A stretch of 56,000 nucleotides of DNA from an uncultured Pelagibacteraceae bacterium (GTDB taxonomy: Bacteria > Pseudomonadota > Alphaproteobacteria > Pelagibacterales > Pelagibacteraceae), in the NCBI GenBank assembly GCA_902554995.1, contig CACDQT010000002.1, forward strand, positions 1 through 56,000. The letters run 5' to 3'. This document shows positions 38,101 to 46,888 of this stretch, one piece after another. How positions within the stretch are numbered: the first letter of the stretch is position 1; every line of letters begins with the position of its first letter. Below the pieces are notes generated by a model. That model was not told the DNA's origin. It worked only from the letters and a program-made list of their open reading frames with translations, and ran no database searches. The position numbers and the translations under genes are program-made.

Positions 38101-38258
38101 CAAGATTAGCTGTGGGAGCAACCATCTTGGGTGGTATGATAATTTCAACTTTTTTCACATTATATGTTACTCCATCTATGTATTTAGCTTTAGCAAAAAA
38201 CACCAAAAGGATTGATGTAATAGACCTGGAGTTAAAAAAAGAACTCTCTAAAAAATAA
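35130..38258 (+). CDS. RND multidrug efflux permease (HAE1 family)
   Basis: This 1042-residue inner-membrane pump has 12 helices and two large periplasmic loops. It starts 'FITELSIKRPAVSWVMSLI' and includes 'PPVVQVQVDYKSASASIVDQ'-type family sequence (read in parts). The proton-relay aspartates appear in 'GIITDDSVIMTDAI' near residue 406. 'ISTKNSILIVDYANRIR' and 'MTSLSTMIAMIPLV' mark the second half. Partner adaptor immediately upstream. Substrates are unknown. The stop overlaps the convergent transglycosylase gene by 11 bases. Confidence 0.95.
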   Translation: MFITELSIKRPAVSWVMSLILIIFGLFVFWKLPVRELPNGIQPPVVQVQVDYKSASASIVDQEVTQVVEDVIGGAEGIKNIDSKSENGRSTINVEFDTSIDLDNAANDIRERVARVVDNLPSESDPPQILKRAAGFTTTMWLSLSSATWSDLELGDYAERYLVDQFSSIKNVGRILVGGLRELSIRVWIDPIKLAANDLTIKEVELAMRGENISLPAGTLEADNIDLTLNLDKSYNDINSIKQLPIKKTNNKVILLSDVADIEFGPVSEKTLFKAQTKDQVNLRTVGIGIYARSGASTVELSNEIKKKIVEVKKSLPNELDLRVSFNRANYVEAAIEEVYKTLLIAFVLVVLIIYLFLGNLKAVVVPAIALPVSLIASFLGLYIFGLSINIFVLLSFILAIGIITDDSVIMTDAIYRRIENGETPLVAAYKGSKQISFAIIATTLILVAVFLPLIFIEGISGTLFRETAIALSFSIVVSSFVALTLSPMLASKFLNKKTSKRILIQKFEKIFLGFSKFYRETLDVIAHKTKSVGSFIVFIIICSVLLFSFSKKELLPMEDRGAYLIIGATDEGSSFEYTQEQAQKVEARLIPLLQAEDSPYSRFIMRVPGFGSSANSYNSFIIIALLDDWKNRKKGQQVVLREAIGKIVTLPQALAFPISPQSIRVSNYNKPVQMVIYGSTYEELEEIQKRVIRKLRSNKSLSRIESDYNRNKPEVKLVINKNKAKDLGVSTKAIGETLETLYGGKKITTFNKLGKEYPIVVQQYLSDRRNKEGVSKIFVRSETNGKLISLSNLVSFKEEGSAKQLARYNRQRAVTISANINEGYTLTEAIKFFESIMADLAPKNQITWKGKSEEIKETSNELFIIFALALLTAYLVMAATFNSFIHPFIIVLTVPLAIFGGLVFILFLNSSVNIFSQIALIILIGISTKNSILIVDYANRIRTTGKSIELAVKEACAVRFRPIIMTSLSTMIAMIPLVIGNIGPGAGEGSRLAVGATILGGMIISTFFTLYVTPSMYLALAKNTKRIDVIDLELKKELSKK

Positions 38259-38847
38259 TATATTTATTTTTATTTAAAGAATTGCTGCAACTCAATAATT
38301 GTTTTTTATAAATATTAGATTGTTTCTCAACTTTTTTAGCTAATCCAATAACTTTTTTATTTTTTTTATAATGCTTAAAATTTCCCCAGCCCTCATGATA
38401 GGCCAAATATTGTTTAAAAGCGTCTTTTTTGGAAATTTTTAAAATTGTTTCTGATTTACTAGTATACCAACCAATGAAATCAACACTATCTTTAAATCTA
38501 GCTCTTGCTGCTAACTTATTTCCTGTTTCTTTTTTATATTGTTCCCAAGTCCCTTTGACTGCCTGAGAATATCCAAATGAACTTGATGGGCGTTTGTAAG
38601 GGATTACTTTAAATATTTTTTGTCTAGCTGGCTTAGCTAACCAGTCAAAATCTGACTCCATTTTTATAATAGCTAATTGAATATAAATAGGAGTACCCCA
38701 TTTTTGCTCTGTTTTTTTTGCATACTTGTACCAGAGATAACGCTCATTAAATATTGAACAACTATTTGCAGTATTTGATGGAATTGATGAGCATCCTGTT
38801 AAGAAAAAAATAAATAATATAACAAATTTATTTTTTAGTGATCCCAT
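38248..38847 (-). CDS. Lytic transglycosylase-like lipoprotein (SLT domain)
   Basis: This 199-residue protein has a lipoprotein signal ending 'FFLTGCSS' (Cys near 19). The lysozyme-like domain has the likely catalytic Glu in 'QLAIIKMESDFDWLAKPA' and the second family block 'SSFGYSQAVKGTWEQYK'. It would cleave peptidoglycan glycan strands from the periplasmic side of a membrane. It converges on the RND gene and its start overlaps the end of the VanZ-like gene by 20 bases. Confidence 0.8.
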   Translation of the reverse strand: MGSLKNKFVILFIFFLTGCSSIPSNTANSCSIFNERYLWYKYAKKTEQKWGTPIYIQLAIIKMESDFDWLAKPARQKIFKVIPYKRPSSSFGYSQAVKGTWEQYKKETGNKLAARARFKDSVDFIGWYTSKSETILKISKKDAFKQYLAYHEGWGNFKHYKKNKKVIGLAKKVEKQSNIYKKQLLSCSNSLNKNKYIIF

Positions 38848-39223
38848 ATTTATTTATAAGACTCTTAACAAAAATTACAACTATCAACCCTAATAAATTT
38901 CCAAACAGATCTGACCACTGAAAACTCCTTTCAGGAATTAATATATGAAACACTTCTAATAAAACTGAAATTACTAAAAGATAATATAAAACTAGTTTTA
39001 ATTTTTCTGAATTTAAAAAAGTTAAATATCCTAAAATAGTAACCAATCCGAAAGCGTAAAAGTGGTTAGAGGATATTATAAAATCTGATGTAATTTGTGG
39101 TTGAACTTTACAATTATCAAAAAAAATACATCCTAATAAACTCCCAGGGAATAAATATAAGATGATTAATAATAAATTAATTACATAAAAAAATATTTTA
39201 AATTTTGAAAAAAAATTTATCAT
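38828..39223 (-). CDS. VanZ-like membrane protein
   Basis: This 131-residue protein has four predicted helices (about 12-28, 50-68, 72-90 and 105-122). 'HFYAFGLVTILGYLTF' and 'FHILIPERSFQWSDLFGNLLG' (two parts) match the VanZ-like pattern of a conserved H/F...G and R.F.W.D...N..G. The function is unknown. It overlaps the transglycosylase start and is divergent from gpmA. Confidence 0.78.
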   Translation of the reverse strand: MINFFSKFKIFFYVINLLLIILYLFPGSLLGCIFFDNCKVQPQITSDFIISSNHFYAFGLVTILGYLTFLNSEKLKLVLYYLLVISVLLEVFHILIPERSFQWSDLFGNLLGLIVVIFVKSLINKYGITKK

Positions 39224-39268
39224 TTAATTTGATAGTTTTATTTATAAATTTAATTTAAATATAATTAT

Positions 39269-39982
39269 ATGAGTTTTTTAATATTAGTGAGGCATGGACA
39301 AAGTACTTGGAATTTAGAGAAAAAATTTACTGGTTGGGTTGATGTTGATTTGACCGAAAAAGGTATTTTGGAGGCAAAAAAAGCAGGATTTTTATTGAAA
39401 AACAAAAACATCAAAATTGATTTTTATTACACTTCTCTTCAATTAAGAGCAAATAATACTCTTAAAATAATTCAACAAGAATTAGATGATAAAAAAAATT
39501 TTACTAAAGCTTGGCAATTGAATGAGAGACATTACGGAGCACTAACTGGTTTGAATAAAGTTGAAATGAGTAAAAAAATTGGTGAGGATAAAATTTATGA
39601 GTTTAGAAGATCATGGGATCTAAGACCAGATCCACTAAAAAAGGAAAGTCCATTTCATCCACTTAATATTGATACTTATAAACAAATTCCGAGAGAATTA
39701 TTACCTGACACTGAGTCTTTAAAAGACACTTATGAAAGAGTTATAAATTTTTTTGAAGAACACGTGAAAGAAAATTTAAAAAAAAATAATGTTTTAATAT
39801 CTGCACACGGAAACTCTATTAGGGCTCTATGTAAGAATTTATTTAATTTAGATAATAAACAAATTTCTAATTTAGAAATACCCACTGGAAACCCTATGTT
39901 GATAGAATTCAGAGAAAATTTTGCAATAGCAAAATGTGAGTATCTTGATAAGGAAAGAGCTAAAGATCTTTTAGTTTTTTGA
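39269..39982 (+). CDS. gpmA: 2,3-bisphosphoglycerate-dependent phosphoglycerate mutase
   Basis: This 237-residue glycolytic enzyme interconverts 3- and 2-phosphoglycerate. The phosphohistidine motif is 'VRHGQSTWN' (residues 7-15). 'WQLNERHYGALTGLNK' and 'ISAHGNSIRALCKNLF' complete the active site. The length and the insertion around 'HPLNIDTYKQIPRELLPDTE' are typical of dPGM rather than small histidine phosphatases. It converges on murU with a 23-base overlap. Confidence 0.95.
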   Translation: MSFLILVRHGQSTWNLEKKFTGWVDVDLTEKGILEAKKAGFLLKNKNIKIDFYYTSLQLRANNTLKIIQQELDDKKNFTKAWQLNERHYGALTGLNKVEMSKKIGEDKIYEFRRSWDLRPDPLKKESPFHPLNIDTYKQIPRELLPDTESLKDTYERVINFFEEHVKENLKKNNVLISAHGNSIRALCKNLFNLDNKQISNLEIPTGNPMLIEFRENFAIAKCEYLDKERAKDLLVF

Positions 39983-40649
39983 AGACATCTAAATTTGTTA
40001 AATGATAAAATTTTTTTTTACTTTGAAAACCATTTAATTTATTTTCTTTTCGTAAATTATCCCATATTTTTGTAATAGAAAAATTTGAGACTCTATATTC
40101 TTTAAATAAACTTTTGTTCAGAATTTGACAACCAATATATATCAAATCGTTTTTTTCATTTTTTTTTATCAAATTATTTTCCAATGTGAAATCACCTAAA
40201 AAATTTTTATCAAAACCCAATTCTTTATTTGAAAGCAGGAGAACATTATTTAGTTTATTAGAAAAATAAAAATTTTGCATTTGAGTAATTTCATGAAGAT
40301 AATCTTTGTGCCATAAAGTATCAGGGTTAAAAATTATAAAATCGTTATCATCTGAATTATTGATCAAATTTAATATTCCTCCACCTGTATTAAGTATCTC
40401 ATTTTCCTCTTTGATTATTTGAATATTTATTGGAAACTTTTTATTTTCAATAAATTTTGAGATTTGATCACCTAAATGAAATGTGTTGATAAATATTTTT
40501 TGAACACCCAATTTCAAAGTTAAATTTATGCAGACTTCTAACATTGTTTTATCATTTAATTTCAAAAGAGGTTTAGGTGTCTTTAAAGTAAGCGGATTTA
40601 ACCTTGATCCGAAGCCTGCGCATAATATCAAAGCTGTTTTAATTCTCAT
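39960..40649 (-). CDS. murU: Nucleotidyltransferase, MurU-like
   Basis: This 229-residue sugar-1-phosphate nucleotidyltransferase has the signature 'LCAGFGSRLNPLTLKTPKPL' (9-28) and the metal-binding 'DFIIFNPDTLW'. Together with the upstream kinase it matches the AmgK-MurU pair, which turns recycled MurNAc into UDP-MurNAc and bypasses de novo MurA/MurB synthesis. It overlaps amgK by four bases. The substrate is inferred from context. Confidence 0.8.
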   Translation of the reverse strand: MRIKTALILCAGFGSRLNPLTLKTPKPLLKLNDKTMLEVCINLTLKLGVQKIFINTFHLGDQISKFIENKKFPINIQIIKEENEILNTGGGILNLINNSDDNDFIIFNPDTLWHKDYLHEITQMQNFYFSNKLNNVLLLSNKELGFDKNFLGDFTLENNLIKKNEKNDLIYIGCQILNKSLFKEYRVSNFSITKIWDNLRKENKLNGFQSKKKFYHLTNLDVFKKLKDL

Positions 40650-41584
40650 TTAATCTTTTTAAAATTTTGACTTAATAAATTTTTCAAATCAATGAATGTC
40701 CGATTTTGATCAATTCGCATATTAATCAGTTGCCATGTATAAGGAATAAATCTTGAGTAATTTTTTTTTCTATCCCTGAGTGCTAGGCGGGTAAATATTC
40801 CAATAATTTTAAGATTTCTTAAAACTGATAATATTTCAAAATCATTCTTAAATTTTTTAATATCCAAGTTTTTTTGTTTTTTTATATAAAACTTAAAAAT
40901 TTTCTCCTTAAAAGAGTAAGAAGTTTTTAGTCTCACGTCATCTATTAAAGAAGCTAAATCATAAGCTTTGTTACCAATTAATGCGTCCTGACTATCAATA
41001 AGACCTATTTGGTTTTTAACTGACATTAAATTTGAAACATGAAAATCTCTGTGGACGAAAATATTATCTTTTAATTTTAATTTCAAAGTTAATTCTTTAA
41101 TGATCTTTTTAAATTTTTTACAGAATCTTTTTTTTCTTAATTTTGATAAATTATTTTTTGCATACCAATCACAAAATAAATTAGCTTCATTTATTAAAAT
41201 CTTTTTATCATATTTTGGAATCATATAATTTTGATTTCTAAAATTTTTTACTTTTCTATGTTTGATAGACTGTATTTGTATTAACAATTTAATTATTCGA
41301 TTAAAATAGCTTAGTTTATTTTTGCCCTTTTTTTTTAATGTTTTGAAAACAGTTTCATTTCCAAAATCTTGTATTTCAATGAAATTTTTATCATATCTCT
41401 GGGTATATAATCGTGGTGCTAAAATTTTGTTCTTGTTTAAAATTTTATTTATTGCATCGTATACAAGTAAATTTTTAAATTTTTCTTTTTTGGCATAAAC
41501 AACGATAGAGGATTTACCATTTACTTTTTTTCTAAAAAAACTTCTAAAAGATGCATCTCCTTTTATTTTTATTAATTTTGGCAT
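40646..41584 (-). CDS. amgK: Aminoglycoside phosphotransferase-family kinase, AmgK-like
   Basis: This 312-residue kinase of the APH/choline-kinase fold has the catalytic loop 'VHRDFHVSNLM' and the metal-binding 'IGLIDSQDALIGNKAYDLAS', in which Asp is followed by Ser and Gln. In alphaproteobacteria such kinases next to tsaE and a nucleotidyltransferase phosphorylate MurNAc/GlcNAc at C1 for cell-wall recycling. It is followed by murU with a four-base overlap, and tsaE lies 13 bases upstream. Confidence 0.8.
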   Translation of the reverse strand: MPKLIKIKGDASFRSFFRKKVNGKSSIVVYAKKEKFKNLLVYDAINKILNKNKILAPRLYTQRYDKNFIEIQDFGNETVFKTLKKKGKNKLSYFNRIIKLLIQIQSIKHRKVKNFRNQNYMIPKYDKKILINEANLFCDWYAKNNLSKLRKKRFCKKFKKIIKELTLKLKLKDNIFVHRDFHVSNLMSVKNQIGLIDSQDALIGNKAYDLASLIDDVRLKTSYSFKEKIFKFYIKKQKNLDIKKFKNDFEILSVLRNLKIIGIFTRLALRDRKKNYSRFIPYTWQLINMRIDQNRTFIDLKNLLSQNFKKIK

Positions 41585-41597
41585 TCAGGAATAGAAG

Positions 41598-42047
41598 CTA
41601 TAAACCTTTAATTTGAACAGATCTAGTTTTGTGATCTTTTCCATACTCGAAAACTAATTCTATCAAATTTTTTGGTTTTTCTTTAATTATTTGTGGCCAT
41701 TCTACTAAAGTAATTGTGTTTTTATTATCCTCAAATAAATCTAAATTTTTAATTTCCTCAGTAGATTTTAATCTAAATAGATCATAATGATTTATCTTGA
41801 AATCATTTATTTGATACTCATTTAACAAATTAAAAGTGGGACTCGTAACCTCTGTTATCTCCAATTTATTAAGTTTTTGAAATTGATTAATAAGATATCT
41901 AATAAAAGTAGTTTTTCCTACCCCGATTTCACCATATAAAAAAATAAAGCATCCAGGCTTGATTTTTTTTAAAAATGTACTGGCGAGTTCCTCTGTTTCT
42001 TTTTCTGAAGATAAATCTATTTTATCACTTTTAATAGCGGTAGGCAT
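41598..42047 (-). CDS. tsaE: tRNA threonylcarbamoyladenosine biosynthesis ATPase TsaE
   Basis: This protein has about 149 residues from the ATG at 42047. The P-loop is '[16 protein letters not shown]', followed by '[13 protein letters not shown]' and 'HYDLFRL', diagnostic of TsaE. It helps TsaB-TsaD make t6A37 in ANN-reading tRNAs. A longer start at 42077 lies further inside ahcY. Either way the gene overlaps the ahcY end, which suggests coupling. Confidence 0.93.
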   Translation of the reverse strand: MPTAIKSDKIDLSSEKETEELASTFLKKIKPGCFIFLYGEIGVGKTTFIRYLINQFQKLNKLEITEVTSPTFNLLNEYQINDFKINHYDLFRLKSTEEIKNLDLFEDNKNTITLVEWPQIIKEKPKNLIELVFEYGKDHKTRSVQIKGL

Positions 42048-43317
42048 TAGGTTTAAAAGGACCTTCGACTCCGACACTTATATAGTCCGCCTGTTCTTTT
42101 GATAATTTGGTTAATTTTGCTCCAACTTTCTTAAGATGAAGTGTGGCAACCTTCTCATCTAAATGTTTTGGTAAAACATAAACTTTGTTCTCATAGTTTT
42201 TATGATTATTCCAAAGCTCTATCTGAGCAATCACTTGGTTAGTAAACGATGCGCTCATTACAAAACTTGGATGACCTGTGGCACAACCTAAATTAACTAA
42301 TCTACCTTCTGCTAATAAAATAATCCTTTTTTTACTTGGTAATTCTATCTCGTGAACTTGAGGTTTTACTTCAGTCCATTTATAATTTTTCAAAGCTTCA
42401 ACTTGAATTTCGTTATCAAAGTGTCCTATGTTACACAAAATTGCTCTATCTTTCATTTCTCTCATATGATCAGCTGTAACAATATCTTTGTTACCAGTTG
42501 CTGTAACGACGATATCAGCTTTGCTAATTGCCTCTTCCATCAAAACCACTTCGTAACCCTCCATTGCTGCTTGTAATGCACAAATTGGATCAGCTTCTGT
42601 AACTAATACTCTAGCACCACTTTGTCTTAAAGATGCGGCACTTCCTTTACCGACATCTCCAAATCCAGCAACTATAGCAATTTTTCCAGACATCATAACA
42701 TCTGTAGCTCTCCTTATGCCATCAACTAAACTCTCTCTACATCCATAGAGATTGTCAAATTTAGATTTGGTGACAGAATCATTTACATTTATTGCAGGCA
42801 CTAACAAAGTTTTATCTTTTTCCATTTTATTAAGAGCTTTAATGCCTGTTGTCGTCTCCTCGGAAACACCTTTCACATTTTTAAGTAATTCTTTATACTC
42901 TTGATGCATCATTGCAGTGAGGTCTCCTCCATCATCTAAAAGCATGTTAGGCGCCCAATCTTTTTTACCCTCAATAGTTTGTTTAATACACCAAATATAT
43001 TCCTCTTCAGTTTCTCCCTTCCAAGCATATACTGGAATCCCAGCTTTGGCGATTGCAGCTGCTGCATGATCTTGGGTCGAAAAAATATTACAAGATGACC
43101 ATCTTACCTCCGCACCTAAAGCAACTAGTGTTTCAATTAAAACAGCTGTTTGAATAGTCATGTGCAGACATCCAATAATTTTCGCTCCTTTTAGCGGTGA
43201 CTTTCCAGAGTATTCTTCTCTTAAAGCCATTAAGCCAGGCATTTCACTCTCTGCTATTGAAATTTCTTTTCTTCCAAACTCAGCTTGGGTTAAATCTTTA
43301 ACTTTGAAATCTTTCAT
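42031..43317 (-). CDS. ahcY: Adenosylhomocysteinase (SAH hydrolase)
   Basis: This 428-residue enzyme splits S-adenosylhomocysteine into homocysteine and adenosine, clearing the product of all SAM methylations. NAD is bound at '[18 protein letters not shown]' near residue 220. '[15 protein letters not shown]' and '[18 protein letters not shown]' are substrate-site blocks. The C-terminus '[10 protein letters not shown]' is the NAD-closing tail of the family. No riboswitch is seen in the 45-base upstream gap. Confidence 0.98.
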   Translation of the reverse strand: MKDFKVKDLTQAEFGRKEISIAESEMPGLMALREEYSGKSPLKGAKIIGCLHMTIQTAVLIETLVALGAEVRWSSCNIFSTQDHAAAAIAKAGIPVYAWKGETEEEYIWCIKQTIEGKKDWAPNMLLDDGGDLTAMMHQEYKELLKNVKGVSEETTTGIKALNKMEKDKTLLVPAINVNDSVTKSKFDNLYGCRESLVDGIRRATDVMMSGKIAIVAGFGDVGKGSAASLRQSGARVLVTEADPICALQAAMEGYEVVLMEEAISKADIVVTATGNKDIVTADHMREMKDRAILCNIGHFDNEIQVEALKNYKWTEVKPQVHEIELPSKKRIILLAEGRLVNLGCATGHPSFVMSASFTNQVIAQIELWNNHKNYENKVYVLPKHLDEKVATLHLKKVGAKLTKLSKEQADYISVGVEGPFKPNAYRY

Positions 43318-43362
43318 GGTGCGTCTTCTAGCAATAAAGAATTAATTAATCAATATAACTCT

Positions 43363-44904
43363 TTAGGCATTTGGAAATATAATTTCCATACTTGCTCCTT
43401 TTTTGTCTAATCTGTTAGATGCTCTTATTGTAGCATTATGTAAATCGACTAAATTTTTAACTATATTTAAACCAAGTCCAGAATGTTGTCCAAATTTATC
43501 AGGTCTATTACTATAAAATCTTTTAAATATTTTATTGGTATCTTTTTCTTTAAATCCTTGTCCTTCATCTAAAATATTGATTGAAACTTTATCATTTTCT
43601 AATTTTGAAACCTTAACAATTACATCTTTATTATCACCACTGAAAGATATTGCGTTATCCAAAAGATTAGCAACTATTTGTTCAATTCTATTTTCTATTC
43701 CATTTATCAAATATTTATTTTTTCCATCGTTCGAATAAGAAATATTTATTCCTCTTTTTAATTTATAAATATTATTAAAATCATCTACGACTGATTTAAT
43801 AATTGGCTCGATATCAAGTTTTTTAATTTTTTCTCTACTTAATGCAACTTCATCTTTTAGCATTTGTGAATAATCTGTAATTAATCTTTCAATTCTTTGA
43901 ACATCATGACTCAAAATATCAATTAATTTAATCCTTTGCTCAACATCAGTCGTATCATGTAAAATTTCAGACGCACTCTTGAGAGAAGCTAGAGGATTTC
44001 TTATTTCATGAACTAAATCTGTTGAAAAATTTTCAGCATGTGAAATCCTTTTAGTTAATTCATTTGTCATATCATCTAGTGATTTTGAGAGTAATCCTAG
44101 CTCATCATTTCTTTTTTTTAAAATATCAAGATTAGTAACTTTCGGATCTTTATTTCTGATTGTTTCAGTGTACGTTACTAAATTTTTAATTGGTTTTAAG
44201 AAATATCTATTTAAAACAAAGGAGAAAATTAATATTACTAAACCAATAGCTAAAGCTGTTCTAATTACAAAAGTCTTTCTTTCATCTATGGCTGCTTTAA
44301 CATCATTTGCATTTTCTGTAATAGCTAAATAGCCAATGTTTTCACCTTTTTGCATTACATTTTTAATTGTTGTCAGCTTAAATTTATTGAACTCTTCTTG
44401 GGTAAAAGTAAAAGGTGTTCCAAAATTTTTAGAAGATGCGTAATTTAAAAGTACATCATTAAGAGAAATAACGTTATTATTTCCAACATCAATATTTTTT
44501 TTTTCAGTGATTTCTTTAGTTTTTTTTTCAGTTAACACTTCAAATTCAACAATATCTAATCTTTGTGAAAACGATCTAGGATCAAGATCTAAGGTATCTG
44601 TATCACCAATTAAGTTTAGTTGATTATCAAAAAATATCACTCTATCTAAATTTTGAAAAAGAAATCTTGTGGAAAAAAGAAATTTCCTGATATCATCTTC
44701 TACAAATTCGACATTTAGTCTTGTCAAATTATCAATAGTATTATTAATCACTTCAATGTGATTAGATGATTTTTTTTTTATTAAATTTGGTTGAACATTT
44801 TTTAAGTAAATAAAAAGAAAAATTCCAACAATTGTAAAAAAAATAAAATTAATAAATAAAAATTTTTTTAATATAGATAAGTTTTTAAGAAGGTTGCTTA
44901 ACAT
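43363..44904 (-). CDS. chvG: Sensor histidine kinase ChvG
   Basis: This 513-residue inner-membrane kinase has a helix at about 12-30, a periplasmic sensor part and a second helix at about 213-230. A HAMP linker, a dimerisation domain with 'DLVHEIRNPLASLKSAS' (His near 298) and an ATPase domain ending 'FGQHSGLGLNIVKNLVDLH' follow. With ChvI it forms the alphaproteobacterial ChvG-ChvI envelope/acid-stress system. Its start overlaps the chvI stop by one base. Confidence 0.92.
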   Translation of the reverse strand: MLSNLLKNLSILKKFLFINFIFFTIVGIFLFIYLKNVQPNLIKKKSSNHIEVINNTIDNLTRLNVEFVEDDIRKFLFSTRFLFQNLDRVIFFDNQLNLIGDTDTLDLDPRSFSQRLDIVEFEVLTEKKTKEITEKKNIDVGNNNVISLNDVLLNYASSKNFGTPFTFTQEEFNKFKLTTIKNVMQKGENIGYLAITENANDVKAAIDERKTFVIRTALAIGLVILIFSFVLNRYFLKPIKNLVTYTETIRNKDPKVTNLDILKKRNDELGLLSKSLDDMTNELTKRISHAENFSTDLVHEIRNPLASLKSASEILHDTTDVEQRIKLIDILSHDVQRIERLITDYSQMLKDEVALSREKIKKLDIEPIIKSVVDDFNNIYKLKRGINISYSNDGKNKYLINGIENRIEQIVANLLDNAISFSGDNKDVIVKVSKLENDKVSINILDEGQGFKEKDTNKIFKRFYSNRPDKFGQHSGLGLNIVKNLVDLHNATIRASNRLDKKGASMEIIFPNA

Positions 44905-45611
44905 CAGCTAACATTCCACCTATATCCACTTCCATATCTAGTTTCTATAGCTGAAAATTCAGGATCAACCTTTTTAAATTTTTTTCTTATTCTTTTCACA
45001 TGACTGTCTATTGTTCTGTCCTCTATATCGGTATCTTCTCTATAGGCTATATCCATCAACTGAGCTCTTTCTTTGATTATACCTGGTCTTTTTGCTAATT
45101 CCTTAACTAATAAAAATTCGGTCGTTGTAAGTTTATCTGGCAATTGTTTACCATTCCATTCACACTCTAATTGTGAAGGATCTAGTTTTAATTTACCATG
45201 AGATATTATACTTTTGTTTTCCTCTATAATTTCTTTTGAATCTTTCTTTCTGAGTTGCACTCTTATTCTCTCAATCAACACTTTAATTGAAAAGCCTCCA
45301 GATTTTTTTATGAAATCATCTGCTCCTAACTTCAATCCAAGCAATTCATCAATTTCATCATCTTTAGAGGTCAAAAAAATAACTGGTAATGAAGTTTTTT
45401 TTCTTAGCTTTTTAAGTAGCTCTTCTCCATCCATTTTTGGCATTTTAATATCAACGATTGCAAGATCCGGTGGGGTTCTAGTTAAGCCAATTAAAGCGCT
45501 TTCACCATCAATATATGTTTGAACTTTAAATCCCTCTTTTTCTAAAGCTATACTCAGACTTGTTAAAATATTTCTATCATCGTCGACAAGGGCAATTGTT
45601 TGTTTCTGCAT
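44904..45611 (-). CDS. chvI: DNA-binding response regulator ChvI
   Basis: This 235-residue OmpR-type regulator has a receiver domain with an acidic pocket (D10-D12), the phosphorylated Asp in '[15 protein letters not shown]' (D54) and Lys in '[10 protein letters not shown]'. Its winged-helix DNA-binding domain contains '[17 protein letters not shown]' and '[14 protein letters not shown]'. It is cotranscribed with chvG. The gene lies just downstream of the truncated polA. Confidence 0.93.
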   Translation of the reverse strand: MQKQTIALVDDDRNILTSLSIALEKEGFKVQTYIDGESALIGLTRTPPDLAIVDIKMPKMDGEELLKKLRKKTSLPVIFLTSKDDEIDELLGLKLGADDFIKKSGGFSIKVLIERIRVQLRKKDSKEIIEENKSIISHGKLKLDPSQLECEWNGKQLPDKLTTTEFLLVKELAKRPGIIKERAQLMDIAYREDTDIEDRTIDSHVKRIRKKFKKVDPEFSAIETRYGSGYRWNVS

Positions 45612-45656
45612 ACTCGATTATAAAAATACTAAATTGTTCTAATTTGGGCAATTAAA

Positions 45657-46661
45657 TTAATGAAGTGTACCCCAATTTTCTCCGGTATTTAGATCAACTG
45701 TTAAAGGTATGGAAAAAGAATGCTGTTCACTCTTAACAACACTAGACATTTCATCAATTATAATTTTACTGATTCTTTTTGCTTCTTCTTTGGGAGTTTC
45801 AAAAATTAACTCGTCATGGATTTGCAACAACATTTTTGTATTTTGATTTTTTTGATCACTTAATTTTTTATCAAGTCTTATCATAGCTAATCTCATTATT
45901 TCTGCAGCTGAGCCTTGAATTGGAGCATTAATTGCTGCGCGCTCTTGGAAATTTCTAATATTATAGTTTTTATCATTGATATTAATAAAATGTGATCGTC
46001 TTCCAAAGATATTATTCACAAATCCACTTTTTCTACAAAACTTTATTGTTCGGTCCATATAAATTTTAATTTCAGGAAATTTCAAAAAATAAGCATTAAG
46101 GAATTCCTCAGCTTCATGATTTGTGACATTAATTTGTTTTGCTAATCCATATTGTGAAATCCCATATATTATTCCAAAATTTATAGCTTTAGCTTTTCTT
46201 CTCTGATCCTGATTTACTTTTTTTATATCAACATTAAAAATTTGACTAGCTGTGAGTGAATGAATATCTTCGTTGTTTTTAAAAGCTTTTTTTAATCCTT
46301 TGACGTCAGCCAAATCAGCTAAAATTCTCATCTCAATTTGATTATAATCTGCAGAAATTAAAACATGATCTTTTTTGGCTATAAATGCTTTACGAATATC
46401 TTTACCATCCTCAGATTTAATCGGAATATTTTGTAAGTTTGGATCGCTTGACGCTAATCTGCCAGTTGTAGTAGCTGCTAATAAAAAAGAGGTATGAACT
46501 CTTTGTGTGTTAGGATTGATATGTTCCGGCAAGGAATCTGAGTAGGTATTTTTCAATTTAGATACCTGTCTCCAATCCAATACTAATTGGGGAAACTTAT
46601 GACCTTTAAATGCTAAATCTTCTAAAACCGAAGCGCTTGTTGCAAAACTCCCTTTTTTTGC
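45657..46661 (-). pseudogene. polA: DNA polymerase I, C-terminal polymerase fragment (5' part missing)
   Basis: About 334 residues of PolA remain, from the 'KKGSFATSAS...EDLAF' thumb-end segment to the normal C-terminus. All catalytic motifs are present: A 'SADYNQIEMRILADLAD', B 'RRKAKAINFGIIYGIS', and C 'LLQIHDELIFE'. The 5'-nuclease, the 3'-5' exonuclease-like domain and most of the thumb are absent, as PolA is usually about 900 residues. The homologous frame begins near 46661, where a TGA lies 6 bases upstream and no ATG exists; the first possible start is a TTG at 46580. Upstream DNA is a cut epimerase gene. This looks like a recombination breakpoint or an assembly join. Confidence 0.88.
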
Positions 46662-46888
46662 AAAAAATGATCAATTTGTTTTTTTTTAGAAATATCAATT
46701 TTTCTGAAAAAAAAATTTTTGTTTTTTTTAAGTAACTTCAGTTTACTTTTTTTTAAATTTACATCATAGTAATTGTCAATATTGTCTATTCCATAAACAA
46801 TATGTCCTTTTTTTATAAGCTTATTAACAACATGAAAACCAATAAAACCTATGCAACCTGTAACTAGAATTTTATAGTGTGATTTCAT
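46622..46888 (-). pseudogene. NAD-dependent sugar epimerase/dehydratase, N-terminal fragment
   Basis: The 88-residue ORF starts 'KILVTGCIGFIGFHVVNKLI', the Rossmann GxxGxxG site (G11-G17), and 'VYGIDNIDNYYDVNLKKSKL', like UDP-glucuronate epimerases. It stays recognisable to 'KIDISKKKQIDHFLQ', just before the expected 'VxHLAAQ' block. Then it runs into polA DNA in a wrong frame and stops. The catalytic YxxxK region is missing, so it is not functional as an enzyme. The start overlaps the stop of the dioxygenase gene by four bases (ATGA). Confidence 0.85.

Noticed and set aside
42352-42576. Short ORF antisense to ahcY (and similar antisense ORFs in ptrB, the RND pump and chvG)
   Set aside because: They overlap well-supported conserved genes and have no independent evidence of coding.
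43318-43362. SAM or SAH riboswitch upstream of ahcY
   Set aside because: The gap is only 45 bases and shows no helices or conserved core of known SAM or SAH riboswitches.
45657-46580. Reading the TTG at 46580 as the start of a natural short polymerase
   Set aside because: PolA-like sequence continues in frame upstream of this TTG to about 46661, so the ORF is a truncated gene and not a compact polymerase with its own start.
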